The translations under genes were made by a program, and so were the position numbers. A DNA stretch of 64,000 nucleotides from Streptomyces sp. NBC_01351 (GTDB lineage Bacteria > Actinomycetota > Actinomycetes > Streptomycetales > Streptomycetaceae), in the NCBI RefSeq assembly GCF_036237315.1, contig NZ_CP108356.1, positions 682,001-746,000 of the forward strand, written 5' to 3'. The notes beneath the pieces were generated by a model. The model worked only from the letters and a program-made list of their open reading frames with translations, ran no database searches and had not been told where the DNA came from. This document shows positions 36,878 to 46,185 of the stretch, one piece after another (positions within the stretch are counted from its first letter, which is position 1; every line of letters starts with the position of its first letter).

Positions 36878-37154
36878 CGGATGCCACCTCTCTCGCACAG
36901 GGCTGCCCGCGCCCGTCCGGGACGCAGGTGTCTCCACGCTCACACAGCACGTCGCACTGCGCATCGTGGAGCGCACGGAGTGTGGTCGTCCACCCGGGGC
37001 GGGCGGACCCCCCGCCCAGGGCAGCTCACCGTGCGACGGAGCAGGTCACAGGCCCGGACCCTTATGGAGCTCTTGCTCCGTATGTCACTATGTCGACGCG
37101 ATCCGGGTCCCCCACACCTGCCGCAGAACCCGGCCCGACCCCACGGAATCCGCC

Positions 37155-37940
37155 ATGCCCCTGCCGCTCCCGCCCCGCGCCGTGTCCGCCGTACTGGCCG
37201 GCGCCGTGACCGCCCTACTGGCAGCGTGCGCCCCCGAGGCCGCCGCGGGCTCATCCGCTCCCCCGCCGCATACGACGGCCGCACCGCCCGCCACAGCTCC
37301 CGCCCCGCCGCCGGTCCGGTCCGTCTCGCCCGTGACCGCCCCCGCGACCACCCCCGCGTCCCCGGCGGCCACCGCAACACCCACCGCTGCGCCCTCCACA
37401 CGCTCCGTCGACCCCGGGCACACCCGGGTCTCGACCCTCTCGATCCCTTCGGCAGGCGTGAGCGGACTGCGCGTCGTGCCGTACGAGGGGACCACCGACG
37501 ACGTTCCGGGCACCCGCATCCAGGACCGCGGGGACGCCGCGAGCCCGTACGGCGAGCGGGGCGGGACAGGGCCGGGCCAGGTGGGCAACTTCCTCGTCAC
37601 CGCACACCGCCTGTCGGCGGGAGGCCCGCTCCGCGACCTGCCCGCCGTCGCCGTGGGTGACACCGTCCTGGTCACGGTGGACGGGACGACGTACACATAC
37701 GAGATCACCGCGACCCGCACCACGTCCTTCCGCTCGGAGCGCTCGCTGAACGAGCAGCGCGCCGCAGTACCCGGCGCACCCGGGGTGGCCCCCACCCGGG
37801 CCATGATCACGATCTCGACCTGCGCCACTCCCGAGGACCACGCCGCGGGCAACTTCTGGAGTGACGCCCAGGGCAACCCCGAGCACCGCATCGACAAGAT
37901 AGGCGTCCTCCGCGACACGGCGCCCGCGCCCGCCGGATAG
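37155..37940 (+). CDS. Class E-like sortase, lipoprotein-type signal
   Basis: 261 residues. N-terminal signal AVLAGAVTALLAACAPEA carries a lipobox (LAAC), then a long Ala/Pro/Thr-rich linker of about 65 residues. Catalytic domain: FLVTAHRLSAGGPLRDL gives the His, ITISTCATPEDHAAG the Cys (T-C), and EHRIDKIGVL the Arg. Sortases cleave sorting signals and join proteins to wall or pilins. No substrate with an LPxTG/LAxTG motif is adjacent. Confidence 0.82.
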   Translation: MPLPLPPRAVSAVLAGAVTALLAACAPEAAAGSSAPPPHTTAAPPATAPAPPPVRSVSPVTAPATTPASPAATATPTAAPSTRSVDPGHTRVSTLSIPSAGVSGLRVVPYEGTTDDVPGTRIQDRGDAASPYGERGGTGPGQVGNFLVTAHRLSAGGPLRDLPAVAVGDTVLVTVDGTTYTYEITATRTTSFRSERSLNEQRAAVPGAPGVAPTRAMITISTCATPEDHAAGNFWSDAQGNPEHRIDKIGVLRDTAPAPAG

Positions 37941-38035
37941 CGGGTTCCGTCCGCGAGGCGTCGCACGGGCGCAGCCGGGTAGGCGGCCGGTACGACACAT
38001 GTACGGCACCCGCCGTACGTCGGAGGAGGACCACG

Positions 38036-38266
38036 ATGACCAGCACCCCTGATGCCGGTACCCCGCGCCCCGTCCCGGAGGACCCCGACGCCCTCACGCC
38101 GGACCTTCCGCCCACAGGCCCACAAGCCCCGGACCTGCCCGCGGCCCCGGCCATCGACGACGAGCCGGAACCGCAGAGCGAGGACGCCGAGGGTGCCGAG
38201 GGCACCGAGACCACGGGCGAACCCACGGGCCCCGGCAACGCCCCCGCCCAGGAACCGCCCGACTAG
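38036..38266 (+). CDS. Small acidic Pro/Glu-rich disordered protein
   Basis: 76 residues, ATG behind a strong GGAGGAGGACC. Composition is dominated by Pro, Glu, Asp, Ala and Thr (VPEDPDALTPDLPPTGPQAP, later EPEPQSEDAEGAEG); no hydrophobic core. Strong ribosome site and G/C-biased third positions support expression. Function unknown. Confidence 0.65.
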   Translation: MTSTPDAGTPRPVPEDPDALTPDLPPTGPQAPDLPAAPAIDDEPEPQSEDAEGAEGTETTGEPTGPGNAPAQEPPD

Positions 38267-38324
38267 GACGTGTCGACGGGGACGCCCCCGCCGATTCCGG
38301 CCAGGCTGGGCGGCGAACCGGAGC

Positions 38325-39593
38325 TCATGACGCCTCCCGCACCGTGGAGCCGCTGCGGAGCGATTGCGCCGGCGGGCGCTCACGGAGGGCCCCGTACCCG
38401 ATGAAGTAGGCCGGCACCCGGTTCAGCCACCGCGAGTCGCTGACGAGCTCCGTCAGCCGCTTCGCCCTCTTCGGGTGGCCGAACGCGGCGCGCCCGGCCA
38501 GCAAGGGCTCGATGACCTGGGCGTGGGCCAGGCGTTGCAGGCCCTGGGTCGCCACCGTCGTGGGCATCCGGCGGCGCTGTACGCGGCGTACGTCGCGAAG
38601 CCCCACGGTCCCCGCCCGCAACGGTTCCACGAGGTAGCGGGCCGCGGCCACCGCGTCCTGTACGGCGAGGTTGATGCCGATGCCGAAGACCGGCGACATG
38701 GCGTGGGCGGCGTCGCCAATGCACAGCAGCCCCGGCCGGTGCCAGCGGCGCAGCCGGTCCAGCCGTACGTCGAGCAGCTTGACCTCGTCCCAGGAGGTGA
38801 CCGAGTGCGCCCGGTCGGCCAGCCACGGAACGGCCTGCACGAACTGGGCCATGAACCGGTCCAGGCCTTCGGCGCGGCGCTCGGCATCGGTCCCCTTGGG
38901 GATGAGCCCCGCGCACTGCCAGTAGTCGCCGCGGTCGATGAGTGCGCTGAAGAACCGCTCGCCCAGGCCGCCCACGAGCCCGCTGGGATCGCTCTCGTGG
39001 CGCGGCAGCCGGAACCACCAGGCGTCCATCGGGCACGGGAAGGTCTCCAGGCCGAGCTCGGGCAGTGCCCTGGCGAAGGATCCTCGGCCGTCGCAGGCCA
39101 CGGTCAGCGTGGCCCTGAGCTCACCGGCGGCGCCATCCGCGGTGCGGTACCGCACTCCCACGACCCGGCCGCGTTCCATCAGGAAGGACGTCGCCTCGGT
39201 GTCCATGCGCAGCCGGAAGGACGGCTCCTTGCCCGCCTCGTCGGCGAGCAGGTCGAGCAGGTCCCACTGCGGCACCATCGCGATGTAGTTGTACTTCCCG
39301 TGCAGCGCCCCGATGTTCCCGACGGTGACGAGCGAGCGGTCCGGCCCGATGGGCAGTTGCACCGAGGTCACCCGGCGCTGCGGCAGCCGGGCGAACCGCT
39401 CGGCGAGGCCGATGTCGTCCAGCAGCGACAGGGTGGACGGGTGCACGGTGTCGCCTCGGAAATCGCGCAGGAAGTCGCCGTGCTTCTCCAGAAGGGTGAC
39501 CTCCACCCCGGCCCGGGCGAGCAACAGTGCCAGCACCATCCCGGCGGGCCCGCCTCCCACCACACAGCAGGCCGTACGTTCCACGGCAACCAC
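38325..39593 (-). CDS. FAD-dependent aromatic-type monooxygenase
   Basis: 422 residues. Class A flavoprotein monooxygenase: N-terminal GGGPAGMVLALLLARAG Rossmann motif, VACDGRGSFAR (DG motif), and GDAAHAMSPVFGIGIN (GD motif). FRGDTVHPSTL is the segment following the first helix in the hydroxybenzoate hydroxylase/UbiH group. Likely hydroxylates an aromatic or polyketide substrate. GTG start behind GAAGGGAG. A TATACG -10-like element lies about 45 bases upstream. Confidence 0.9.
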   Translation of the reverse strand: MVAVERTACCVVGGGPAGMVLALLLARAGVEVTLLEKHGDFLRDFRGDTVHPSTLSLLDDIGLAERFARLPQRRVTSVQLPIGPDRSLVTVGNIGALHGKYNYIAMVPQWDLLDLLADEAGKEPSFRLRMDTEATSFLMERGRVVGVRYRTADGAAGELRATLTVACDGRGSFARALPELGLETFPCPMDAWWFRLPRHESDPSGLVGGLGERFFSALIDRGDYWQCAGLIPKGTDAERRAEGLDRFMAQFVQAVPWLADRAHSVTSWDEVKLLDVRLDRLRRWHRPGLLCIGDAAHAMSPVFGIGINLAVQDAVAAARYLVEPLRAGTVGLRDVRRVQRRRMPTTVATQGLQRLAHAQVIEPLLAGRAAFGHPKRAKRLTELVSDSRWLNRVPAYFIGYGALRERPPAQSLRSGSTVREAS

Positions 39594-39916
39594 TCCCTTC
39601 GCCGACGTCGGGTCAGCCCGAACGACGTATACCCCACCAGGGGCGGCGATTTGCGGCAGCGCCTTGCGAGTCGGCCGATTGCGTCGATGCGCCCTGCCTC
39701 ACCGACCGGCCGCTCCGGTGGCACGACCGGATGCTCGGGCATCCGGGTCCGGCCCTCCTCTGCGAGCGAGGATCGACCCGCCGCCACTGCCAGGGCCCAC
39801 AGGAGCAGCGTGCAGAGCACCACCCAGAGCAGTCCGACGCGCGCGTACCAGACGATCACGGCCGCGGGTACCGCCACGCACAGCAGCGCTGCCGGCCACC
39901 TGACGGGGCCGCACTT
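39594..39916. other. Spacer with a membrane-protein-like reading frame
   Basis: On the minus strand a frame beginning at about 39,877 reads two hydrophobic helices (VAVPAAVIVWYARVGLLWVV, CTLLLWALAVAAG) but then stays open 225 bases into the monooxygenase gene in a different frame. It may be a gene whose true end was lost. The monooxygenase promoter also lies here. Confidence 0.3.
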
Positions 39917-40207
39917 TCAGGAGTTGAGGATGCGGTCCTTCTGCACCGCCAGTTCCGCTTCGGTGAGCACGCCCTGCTCCTTGAGGGCGGCGAGCTCCTT
40001 CAGCTGGGCGATCTTGTCGTCCATGCTGGGCGCGGCCGAGGGAGGCGGGGCGGCCGGCTCCGGCTGGGCCTGCGGCTGGGCCGCCGCCGCAGCAGCGTTC
40101 TGCTGGGACCAGCGGCCGGCCTGACGGCGTGAGACACGATTCGAGACGGCCGTGGCCGTCCCTGCGATGGCGGCGGTTCGTACGACGCCGCGCAGTAGTC
40201 CGGGCAT
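39917..40207 (-). CDS. SHOCT domain protein
   Basis: 96 residues. N-terminal segment LLRGVVRTAAIAGTATAVSN then Ala/Gln/Pro-rich linker, and C-terminal SHOCT helix pair DDKIAQLKELAALKEQGVLT with EAELAVQKDRIL. SHOCT proteins are short oligomerisation or scaffold modules in stress regulons. Forms a minus-strand run with DUF6325 and amphi-Trp genes. Confidence 0.85.
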   Translation of the reverse strand: MPGLLRGVVRTAAIAGTATAVSNRVSRRQAGRWSQQNAAAAAAQPQAQPEPAAPPPSAAPSMDDKIAQLKELAALKEQGVLTEAELAVQKDRILNS

Positions 40208-40277
40208 GTTTCCTGCCTCAGCTTCGGTGCTTCTCTTCGTGGTCTGTGTTTCCCTGCTGTGTTTGCCGTGGTGTCTT

Positions 40278-40730
40278 TCAGGCCGCGGCGTCGTCGAGCG
40301 CGTCCAGCACCTCGATCAGGTCCTGCGGCGACACCCGGCCGCTCGCGACCATCCGCGCGTCGGCACGGCGCAGGGCGGCGGCCAAGGGCGCTGCCCACAG
40401 GTTCTCGTAGAGGAGGACGGCCGCGGAATCCCCCGGCTCGAGCAGCGAGCCGGCTTCGGCGAGGTCGTCCTCGCCGAGCAGACCCGAGGAGACTCCTTCG
40501 AAGAAGGTGAGGTCGAGGTTGCCGTCTCCCGTCACGTCCGCGAGGGCCATGCCCCGCACCGACCCGTCTTCCTGCTTGGTCAGGAAGGTCAGGTCGAGGA
40601 TGCGGATGATGCCGCGGTCCACGAGGTCGACGAGCAGCGGCATCCCTTCACCCGTCAAGCGGCTGCCCGGGAATTCGACGACGAGGTAGTCGATGGGCCC
40701 CATCTCGTCGAGCCCGTTGTCTCTGGTCAC
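40278..40730 (-). CDS. DUF6325 family protein
   Basis: 150 residues. GPIDYLVVEFPGSRLTGEGM, RGIIRILDLTFLTKQEDGSV and AAVLLYENLWAAPLAAALRR identify the family, which also has the C-terminal helix DLIEVLDALD. Small soluble ferredoxin-like protein common next to SHOCT proteins. Its role is unknown; association with envelope stress is inferred from neighbours. Confidence 0.85.
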   Translation of the reverse strand: MTRDNGLDEMGPIDYLVVEFPGSRLTGEGMPLLVDLVDRGIIRILDLTFLTKQEDGSVRGMALADVTGDGNLDLTFFEGVSSGLLGEDDLAEAGSLLEPGDSAAVLLYENLWAAPLAAALRRADARMVASGRVSPQDLIEVLDALDDAAA

Positions 40731-40761
40731 GTCAGTCCTCTCGTGGTTGCGAATCCGTCAC

Positions 40762-41133
40762 TCATACGCGTTTCGCGGCGGAACGCCGCGGCTTGGCCGC
40801 CGTCGTGGCCTTCCTGGTCCGCGCGGGGCGCGCCGGGGCGCCGGGGGCCGGTTCCGGTTCCGGTTCCTTCGCGGCCTTCTGCGCAGGGCGGGCAACCTTG
40901 CGGGGCCGGCCGGTGGTCCACTTCAGCTCGATCTCCAGCTCGATCTCATCGCCGTCCACCTCGATCTCCACTTCGCTGTGGAGCTCGTCGGGGACGCGCA
41001 GGCTGAGTACGCCCGAACCCAGCTGCACCTCCGTCTTCCCACCCTCTCGGAGCGCCTGGGCGAGCGCCGCGAGCTGGTCGGCGGCCTCGACGCGCGACAA
41101 CGAGCGCTTCTGCTCGAACTTGAGGTCCGTCAT
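40762..41133 (-). CDS. Amphi-Trp domain protein
   Basis: 123 residues. Amphi-Trp domain: KFEQKRSLSRVEAADQLAAL followed by EVQLGSGVLSLRVPDELHSE and the closing ELEIELKWT with the conserved Trp. The tail is a basic Lys/Arg/Ala/Pro-rich extension (KATTAAKPRRSAAKRV) like histone-type or nucleic-acid-binding tails, which most relatives lack. Third gene of the minus-strand run. Confidence 0.82.
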   Translation of the reverse strand: MTDLKFEQKRSLSRVEAADQLAALAQALREGGKTEVQLGSGVLSLRVPDELHSEVEIEVDGDEIELEIELKWTTGRPRKVARPAQKAAKEPEPEPAPGAPARPARTRKATTAAKPRRSAAKRV

Positions 41134-41353
41134 GGGTTTCTCCAGGGCATGGGGACGCATCTGACCGAACGGACCAGACGCCAGCCATGCTCCCCTCCGA
41201 GCCGTGATCCCGCACGGCCGGGCGTGCCGTCGGGTGAACTCCCCCGCGCACACGCAGCCGGACACAATTCACCCGAATGGACGCGCCCGGGTGTCCGCCC
41301 GCCGGGCCCGGTAGCCCGACTGCAACGCTCGGGCCGGCGAAGGGAGCTCCTCG

Positions 41354-41813
41354 TGACGCAGACATCCCCCACCCCTCCTGCCGGTGCGCCCCGCGACAAA
41401 GGGCGCACGACGACCGATACGGCTGGGCAGCGGGGGGCACCATGTTCGCCGGTGTCCTGCTCCTGGTCGACGGCTTCCTCGGCGCGATCAAGGGCATCGC
41501 GGGCATCGCGGGCATCGCGGGCATCGCGGGCATCGCCGAGGATGACGTGTACGCGCGCCTGGGCAATTACGTCTTCGAGTTCGACGTGACCGCCTGGGGC
41601 TGGATCCTCCTGATCCTCGGCGTCATCCTCATGGGCGTGGGCATCGGACTGCTCAAGGGCGCCGCCATGTGGGCGCGGGTCCTCGGCGTGGCAGTGGCAG
41701 GGTTCAGCATCATCGTGAACTTCATGTGGCTGCCCTACACACCGGTGTGGGCCATCATCTCGATCGGCAAGCCGCGCAGGAACGCGAACGGCGAGGACGC
41801 CATTCTCCCGTAG
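41354..41813 (+). pseudogene. DUF7144-like four-helix membrane protein, frameshifted near its start
   Basis: The GTG behind AAGGGAGCTCCTC reads TQTSPTPPAGAPRDKGRTTT, the usual disordered N-terminus. By about position 41,430 the conserved sequence continues only in another frame as GWAAGGTMFAGVLLLVDGFL, GNYVFEFDVTAWGWILLILG and SIIVNFMWLPYTPVW. So a single indel separates the initiation region from the body. An internal ATG (MFAGVLL) or a long upstream start could still give product. A five-copy GIA repeat lies in the first loop. Sequencing error is possible. Confidence 0.6.
41493..41537 (+). repeat. Codon-phased 9-bp tandem repeat encoding (Gly-Ile-Ala)5
   Basis: GGCATCGC(G/C) is repeated five times without interruption within the membrane protein, lengthening the loop after its first helix. 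Relatives as I recall them carry one or two such units, so this looks like slippage expansion, always in frame. Confidence 0.85.
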
Positions 41814-42032
41814 CGGATCGGCAGCAGCTCCGCCACGCGGCCGGCAGCCTCTTGGGCCCAACGGGCCCGGCACGCGCGTCCGCCGGCCTCCGCCTCCGCG
41901 GAGGCACGGGCCGGCACGGGCGGCGCCCCCCAACGTGCGGACCGCGGGGCGCACCGCACGGCCACCACCATCCGGCTGACCCTCCAGCGGGTCTGCGCGC
42001 CCTGCGCCGCAGGCACTGGGACCGTACCTGCC

Positions 42033-43646
42033 ATGGCACCTGCGGCAGGCACTTCCGGAGCGTCGGCACGCGCGGGGCTCGTCCTGCTGACACTCGCGTC
42101 CGGGCAGTTCCTGATGGCGCTCGACAGCTCCGTCATGAACGTGTCCATCGCGACGGTGGCCGAAGACGTCGGCACGACCGTGACCGGGATCCAGGGCGCG
42201 ATCACGGCGTACACCCTCGTGATGGCGATGTTCATGATCCCCGGCGGCAAGGTCGGCGCGCTCATCGGCCACAAGCGAGCGTTCCTCATCGGCTGCACGA
42301 TCTACGGCTGCGGGTCCCTGACGACCTCGCTGGCCCCGAACCTGCCCGTGCTCCTGCTTGGCTGGTCATTCCTGGAGGGCATCGGGGCCGCGCTGATCCT
42401 TCCCTCCATCGTCGCCCTGGTCGCCGGCAACTTCGCGACGGAACGCCGGCCGGCCGCCTACGGGATGGTCGCCGCCGCGGGTGCCGTGGCGATCGCTGTC
42501 GGACCGATCATCGGCGGCGTCGCCACCACGTACTTCTCCTGGCGCTGGGTCTTCGCCGGAGAGGTCGTGCTCGTGCTCGGCATCCTCGTGCTCTCCCGCC
42601 AGACGGCGGACGCACGGACCGAGGGGAGCCCGCGCCTCGACCTGTTCGGCACCGCGCTGTCCGCCCTCGGGCTCGGGGCGTTCGTCTACGGCGTGCTCCG
42701 CTCGGGCACATGGGGCTGGTTCCAGCCGAAGCCCGGCGCACCCGCCTGGCTGGGGATCTCCCTGGTGGTATGGCTGATGCTGGCCGGCCTGATGCTGATC
42801 TGGCTCTTCCTGCGCTGGGAAGCCCGCCTGGTGGAGCACCACCGAGAACCGTTGCTCGACCCGTCCCTGCTGCGGAACCGTCAGCTCACGGGCGGCTTGA
42901 CGATGTTCTTCTTCCAGTACCTGGTCCAGATGGGCGTGTTCTTCCTCGTCCCGCTCTACCTCTCGGTTGCGCTGGGTCTGTCCTCGCTCCAGACCGGTGC
43001 GCGCATCCTGCCGCTCTCGCTCACCCTGCTGGCCGCCGCGATCCTGATCCCGCGCCTCCTGCCCGACGTCTCACCGCGGCGGGTCGTGCGACTCGGTGTC
43101 CTCGCGCTGCTCGTGGGAGCGGTGACCTTGCTGGCCGCACTCGACACGGACGCGGGCCCCGAGGCCGTCACCGTCCCGCTGCTGCTGATCGGGCTCGGCA
43201 TGGGGGCCCTCGCTTCGCAGCTCGGAGCGGTCACCGTGTCCGCGGTACCGGACCGCCAGAGTGCCGAAGTCGGCGGTGTCCAGAACGCCGTCACCAACCT
43301 CGGCGCGTCGATCGGAACGGCTCTGGCCGGTTCGATCATGATCGCGGCGCTCGGGGCCTCGTTCCTCACCAGCGTCGAGCAGAACGAGGCCATCCCGGCC
43401 GAGGTCAAGAGCCAGGCAACCGTACGGCTCGAAAGCGGCGTGCCCTTCATGTCGGACGCCCAGCTCAAGGCCGCCCTCGACGAAGCGGGTACGAGTCCCG
43501 AGGTGTCCTCGGCCGCGCTCGACGCGAACGCCGCCGCGCGTCTCGCCGGCCTGCGCGCCGCACTCGCCGTCCTCGCCCTCGCCGCGCTGGTCGCGCTGTT
43601 CTTCACCCAACGGATCCCGAACGCCCAGGCGCACTCGAAGACATGA
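42033..43646 (+). CDS. MFS transporter, DHA2 (14-TMS) drug exporter
   Basis: 537 residues. DHA2 motifs: QFLMALDSSVMNVSIATVAE in TM1 (motif D1), GGKVGALIGHKRAFLIG (motif A), GPIIGGVATTYFSWRWVFAG (motif C). Fourteen hydrophobic helices expected, with a soluble segment near residues 455-500. Likely proton-driven export of hydrophobic or cationic compounds. No adjacent regulator. An ATG start gives the conserved N-terminus. Confidence 0.9.
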   Translation: MAPAAGTSGASARAGLVLLTLASGQFLMALDSSVMNVSIATVAEDVGTTVTGIQGAITAYTLVMAMFMIPGGKVGALIGHKRAFLIGCTIYGCGSLTTSLAPNLPVLLLGWSFLEGIGAALILPSIVALVAGNFATERRPAAYGMVAAAGAVAIAVGPIIGGVATTYFSWRWVFAGEVVLVLGILVLSRQTADARTEGSPRLDLFGTALSALGLGAFVYGVLRSGTWGWFQPKPGAPAWLGISLVVWLMLAGLMLIWLFLRWEARLVEHHREPLLDPSLLRNRQLTGGLTMFFFQYLVQMGVFFLVPLYLSVALGLSSLQTGARILPLSLTLLAAAILIPRLLPDVSPRRVVRLGVLALLVGAVTLLAALDTDAGPEAVTVPLLLIGLGMGALASQLGAVTVSAVPDRQSAEVGGVQNAVTNLGASIGTALAGSIMIAALGASFLTSVEQNEAIPAEVKSQATVRLESGVPFMSDAQLKAALDEAGTSPEVSSAALDANAAARLAGLRAALAVLALAALVALFFTQRIPNAQAHSKT

Positions 43647-43672
43647 CGAACCGGCAGGCACCCTTCAGGAGG

Positions 43673-44086
43673 TCAGATCGCGAGGGCTTTGGCCTTGGCC
43701 TGTTCGTATTCGGCTGCCGTGATGTCGCCGCGGTTCTTGAGTTCGGCGAGCCGGGTCAGTTCCTCGGCGGCGCTCGTGGGTCCGGCGCTCTCGCGTACGT
43801 AGGAGCGGAATGCCTGCTCGTTCGCCTGGGCCCGCTTCAGCTCGCGTTCGCCCATCCCGCGCCCGCGGGCGATGAGGTACACGAACACGCCGAGGAAGGG
43901 CAGGATGATCACGAAGATGGTCCATCCCGACTTGCCCCAGCCGCTCAGCTCGTCGTCGCGGAAGATGTCGCCGATGACGCGGAAGAGGAGCATGAACCAG
44001 AGGACCCAGAGGAAGATCATCATCATGGTCCAGAACATGTTCAGCAGCGGGTAGTCCACTGCCAGGTTCAGCATCGAGTCGTTCAT
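43673..44086 (-). CDS. PLDc_N/SHOCT membrane protein
   Basis: 137 residues. Two membrane helices (MFWTMMMIFLWVLWFMLLFR, then WTIFVIILPFLGVFVYLIAR) with the phospholipase-D-nuclease N-terminal motif between and GRGMGERE after. C-terminal SHOCT pair AEELTRLAELKNRGDITAAE with YEQAKAKAL. Typical streptomycete stress membrane protein. ATG precedes the aspartate-poor N-terminus MNDSMLNLAV. Confidence 0.88.
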   Translation of the reverse strand: MNDSMLNLAVDYPLLNMFWTMMMIFLWVLWFMLLFRVIGDIFRDDELSGWGKSGWTIFVIILPFLGVFVYLIARGRGMGERELKRAQANEQAFRSYVRESAGPTSAAEELTRLAELKNRGDITAAEYEQAKAKALAI

Positions 44087-44213
44087 GGCGGGTCTCCTGC
44101 CGGTTGTGACGGGGTGCGGTGCGGCTACCTGTTCGGGTCCCGCGAAGCAAGCGAGACGCCCGCCGTCGTCTGCGGCCTCTGGAACAGCCCGCGTGTGGGA
44201 AAGCGACGACGTG

Positions 44214-45050
44214 TCATGCCGGTTGCGGGGTGAAGGGACGCAGCTCGTCGGCCCCGGCGTGTACGACGCCGTAGCTGCTCTCGGGTACCTCGTTCCAGGC
44301 ACCGGGCAGATCGCCGAGGGGTTCGGACACCACCAGTCGGGTCTCCTCGGACACTTCCTGAAGGAACGCCATGTCGGGGTGCAGTTTTCGCAGTGCGTCC
44401 ACGCGGGTGCTGTAGAAGAGCGACCGTGAGGAGCCCTGGCTGGAGTAGCGGAAGGCCCACACGGTCGTCCCGTCACTGACGGCGACCGTCATCTGCATCG
44501 GATACTCCACGCCGTGCTCGCGGCCTGCGCGTTCCACCACCCCCACCATCCGGGCGACGGCGCCCGGCGGGTCCTCCTCCAGGCCGAAGGTGAGCGCAAG
44601 GTAGAACATCGTCTCCGAGTCCGTCGTCCCCTCGATCTCGGAGTACAGGGCGGGGTCGACGAGCAGGGTGAGATCCCGCCGCATCGCGTGGAAGCCGGCG
44701 ACGGAGCCGTTGTGCATCCACAACCAGCGGCCGTGCCGGAACGGGTGACAGTTCGTCTGCTGCACCGCCGTACCCGTCGACGCCCGGATATGGGCGAAGA
44801 ACAACGGAGAGGTGACGTGGTCCGCGAGCTCCCGCAGGTTGCGGTTGTTCCAGGCCGGACCGACGTCCCGCATGAGCGCGGGGGTGCCATCGCTGCCCTC
44901 GGGGTACCACCCGACACCGAACCCGTCACCGTTCGTCGTCTCCACACCCAGCTTGGAATGCAGGCTCTGATCGATCAGCGAGTGGGCCGGTTTGTACAGG
45001 ATGGTGTCGAGCAGCAAGGGTGTTCCCGAGTAGGCGAGCCATCGACACAT
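44214..45050 (-). CDS. Class II glutamine amidotransferase (EgtC/YafJ-like)
   Basis: 278 residues. The catalytic Cys is residue 2 (MCRWLAYSG). Typical NTN-hydrolase segments: NGDGFGVGWY, FFAHIRASTGTAVQQTNCHP, MHNGSVAGFHAMRRDL and GTTDSETMFYLAL. Hydrolyses gamma-glutamyl amides or glutamine. EgtC belongs to ergothioneine synthesis, but no other egt gene is near, so the broader family name is kept. Last gene before the mobile-element region. Confidence 0.88.
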   Translation of the reverse strand: MCRWLAYSGTPLLLDTILYKPAHSLIDQSLHSKLGVETTNGDGFGVGWYPEGSDGTPALMRDVGPAWNNRNLRELADHVTSPLFFAHIRASTGTAVQQTNCHPFRHGRWLWMHNGSVAGFHAMRRDLTLLVDPALYSEIEGTTDSETMFYLALTFGLEEDPPGAVARMVGVVERAGREHGVEYPMQMTVAVSDGTTVWAFRYSSQGSSRSLFYSTRVDALRKLHPDMAFLQEVSEETRLVVSEPLGDLPGAWNEVPESSYGVVHAGADELRPFTPQPA

Positions 45051-45925
45051 GAACGATCACCTTTGTTCCTGCTTGCACCCGCGGGAATATCGCTGTGTCC
45101 CGCTTACCCCCGGCTTCCCGAGTCTTCAAACGAGTTCGCCGACATACCGCACGGCCTCACTCCCCCACCCTGCCGGATCTTCCTTGAGCGCACCGAGAAT
45201 GGAGCACCGCCTCCCGGCCTACCGGCAACGCCTTGTCCGCCGATCGGGTGACTCTCATCCCGTCAATCTCATTTTCGCCTCCCCCGCCATGCGTCGCCAT
45301 GCGGGCGCGGATCGTCCGCCTGAAGCGGTATGCCTGCGTCGAGCTCGACCTGGTCGCTCGGCACGCGCATGCTCGAGCCCGGCCGACGGAGCGCGTACGA
45401 ATCGTTCGGCCAGGCCAGGGTCAGGGCCTACATCCGGTCCTGGTCGAACGCCGGTCCCGGACGGCGCTCAGTGCCGCCTGCCGCACTGCTCCCGGTCAGG
45501 CCGGGTCCAGAGGCACCTGATGCCTCGGGTGCCTCTATCGCGGCCGCCATTGGATCCTAGAGCCGACCTGTAGACGTCCTACAAGCCATCCCTTTATCCG
45601 GTCAGAAGCCCGCCCGGCTCTCGAACGCACCCCGTGCGACTCCAATCGGCTCAGCACTGGCCGACAGAGACCAACGTTCGGCGACGCCCCCAGAACTCCG
45701 ACCAGATGGCACGACCTCGCGGATCACGAACCTGACGGCCAATCAGAAAAGTCAGCAAAGGGTCAGCATTCAAGACAAACGGCCTCCCACGGGCGCCCGC
45801 AGATGGGAAGGGCACCCGCACCCCTCAAGGCCCGGCGGGAGCCGCGATCGACGCTCAGGCGACTCCAGCAAACGGAACGCTTCATCGCGATCATGACAAC
45901 CCTGCACGATTCACAATTCCACAGC
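45051..45925. other. Gene-poor boundary region left of the pirin tail
   Basis: About 875 bases with no convincing gene on either strand. Reading frames lack ribosome sites and recognisable products. Contains one copy of the 20-base GTCAGCA double motif that also occurs beside both integrase starts, so its right part probably derives from an integrative element. Confidence 0.45.
45751..45770 (+). repeat. GTCAGCA pair, candidate integrase arm site (copy 1)
   Basis: GTCAGCAAAGGGTCAGCATT contains two GTCAGCA heptamers 11 bases apart. It differs at one position from the copy beside the second integrase and lies on the other side of the pirin tail from the core repeat, where a second arm site would be expected. 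Confidence 0.5.
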
Positions 45926-46087
45926 TCAGCGCGTCCGACCCCGCGGTTTGAGGTGTGTCGGAGGCAGCTCGGGAGCCGGAATCGGAGGGCCGTCATAGCC
46001 CTTTACTTCGCCGAAGCGGGTCCCGTTCATCCAGTCTTCGCGGGCCTGCGCGATATTCTCGTGGGAGCGGCCGATCCAGTTCCAGAA
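45926..46087 (-). pseudogene. Pirin 3' tail (first copy)
   Basis: Fifty-three codons plus stop: FWNWIGRSHENIAQAREDWM, then GTRFGEVKGYDGPPIPAPEL and a basic end. This is the C-terminal region of pirin-family proteins. Upstream the frame closes at once, so only the tail is here. The same-length tail (162 bases), with about 75-80 percent similar residues, recurs at 61,575. Replacement 3' ends are typical of elements that integrate in the end of a gene. Confidence 0.78.
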
Positions 46088-46124
46088 CGTAACACGAGAT
46101 ATCCGTCTTCGTGCAGGTCAGGAA
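46071..46124. repeat. 54-bp core repeat, candidate attachment site (left)
   Basis: A 54-base sequence starting CCGATCCAGTTCCAGAAC and ending GTGCAGGTCAGGAA is identical to positions 61,720-61,773. It begins inside the pirin tail and ends 61 bases before the integrase start. Flanks on both sides diverge, so identity is restricted to this block, as expected for att sites. Confidence 0.72.
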
Positions 46125-46142
46125 TGGATTGGAACCTCTGGG

Positions 46143-46162
46143 GTCAGCAAAAGGTCGGCATT
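46143..46162 (+). repeat. GTCAGCA pair, candidate integrase arm site (copy 2)
   Basis: GTCAGCAAAAGGTCGGCATT lies between the left core repeat and the truncated integrase. One base differs from the copy at 61,792. Confidence 0.5.
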
Positions 46163-46185
46163 GGCGCCCCAGGAGTCCGCACCGC

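Noticed and set aside
39368..39877. Minus-strand frame with two hydrophobic helices
   Set aside because: The hydrophobic start is plausible, but the frame runs 225 bases into the monooxygenase gene and its end is not protein-like; kept only as a note on the spacer.
45049..45573. 174-codon plus-strand frame upstream of the amidotransferase
   Set aside because: Pro/Arg/Ser-rich off-frame composition, no recognisable family.
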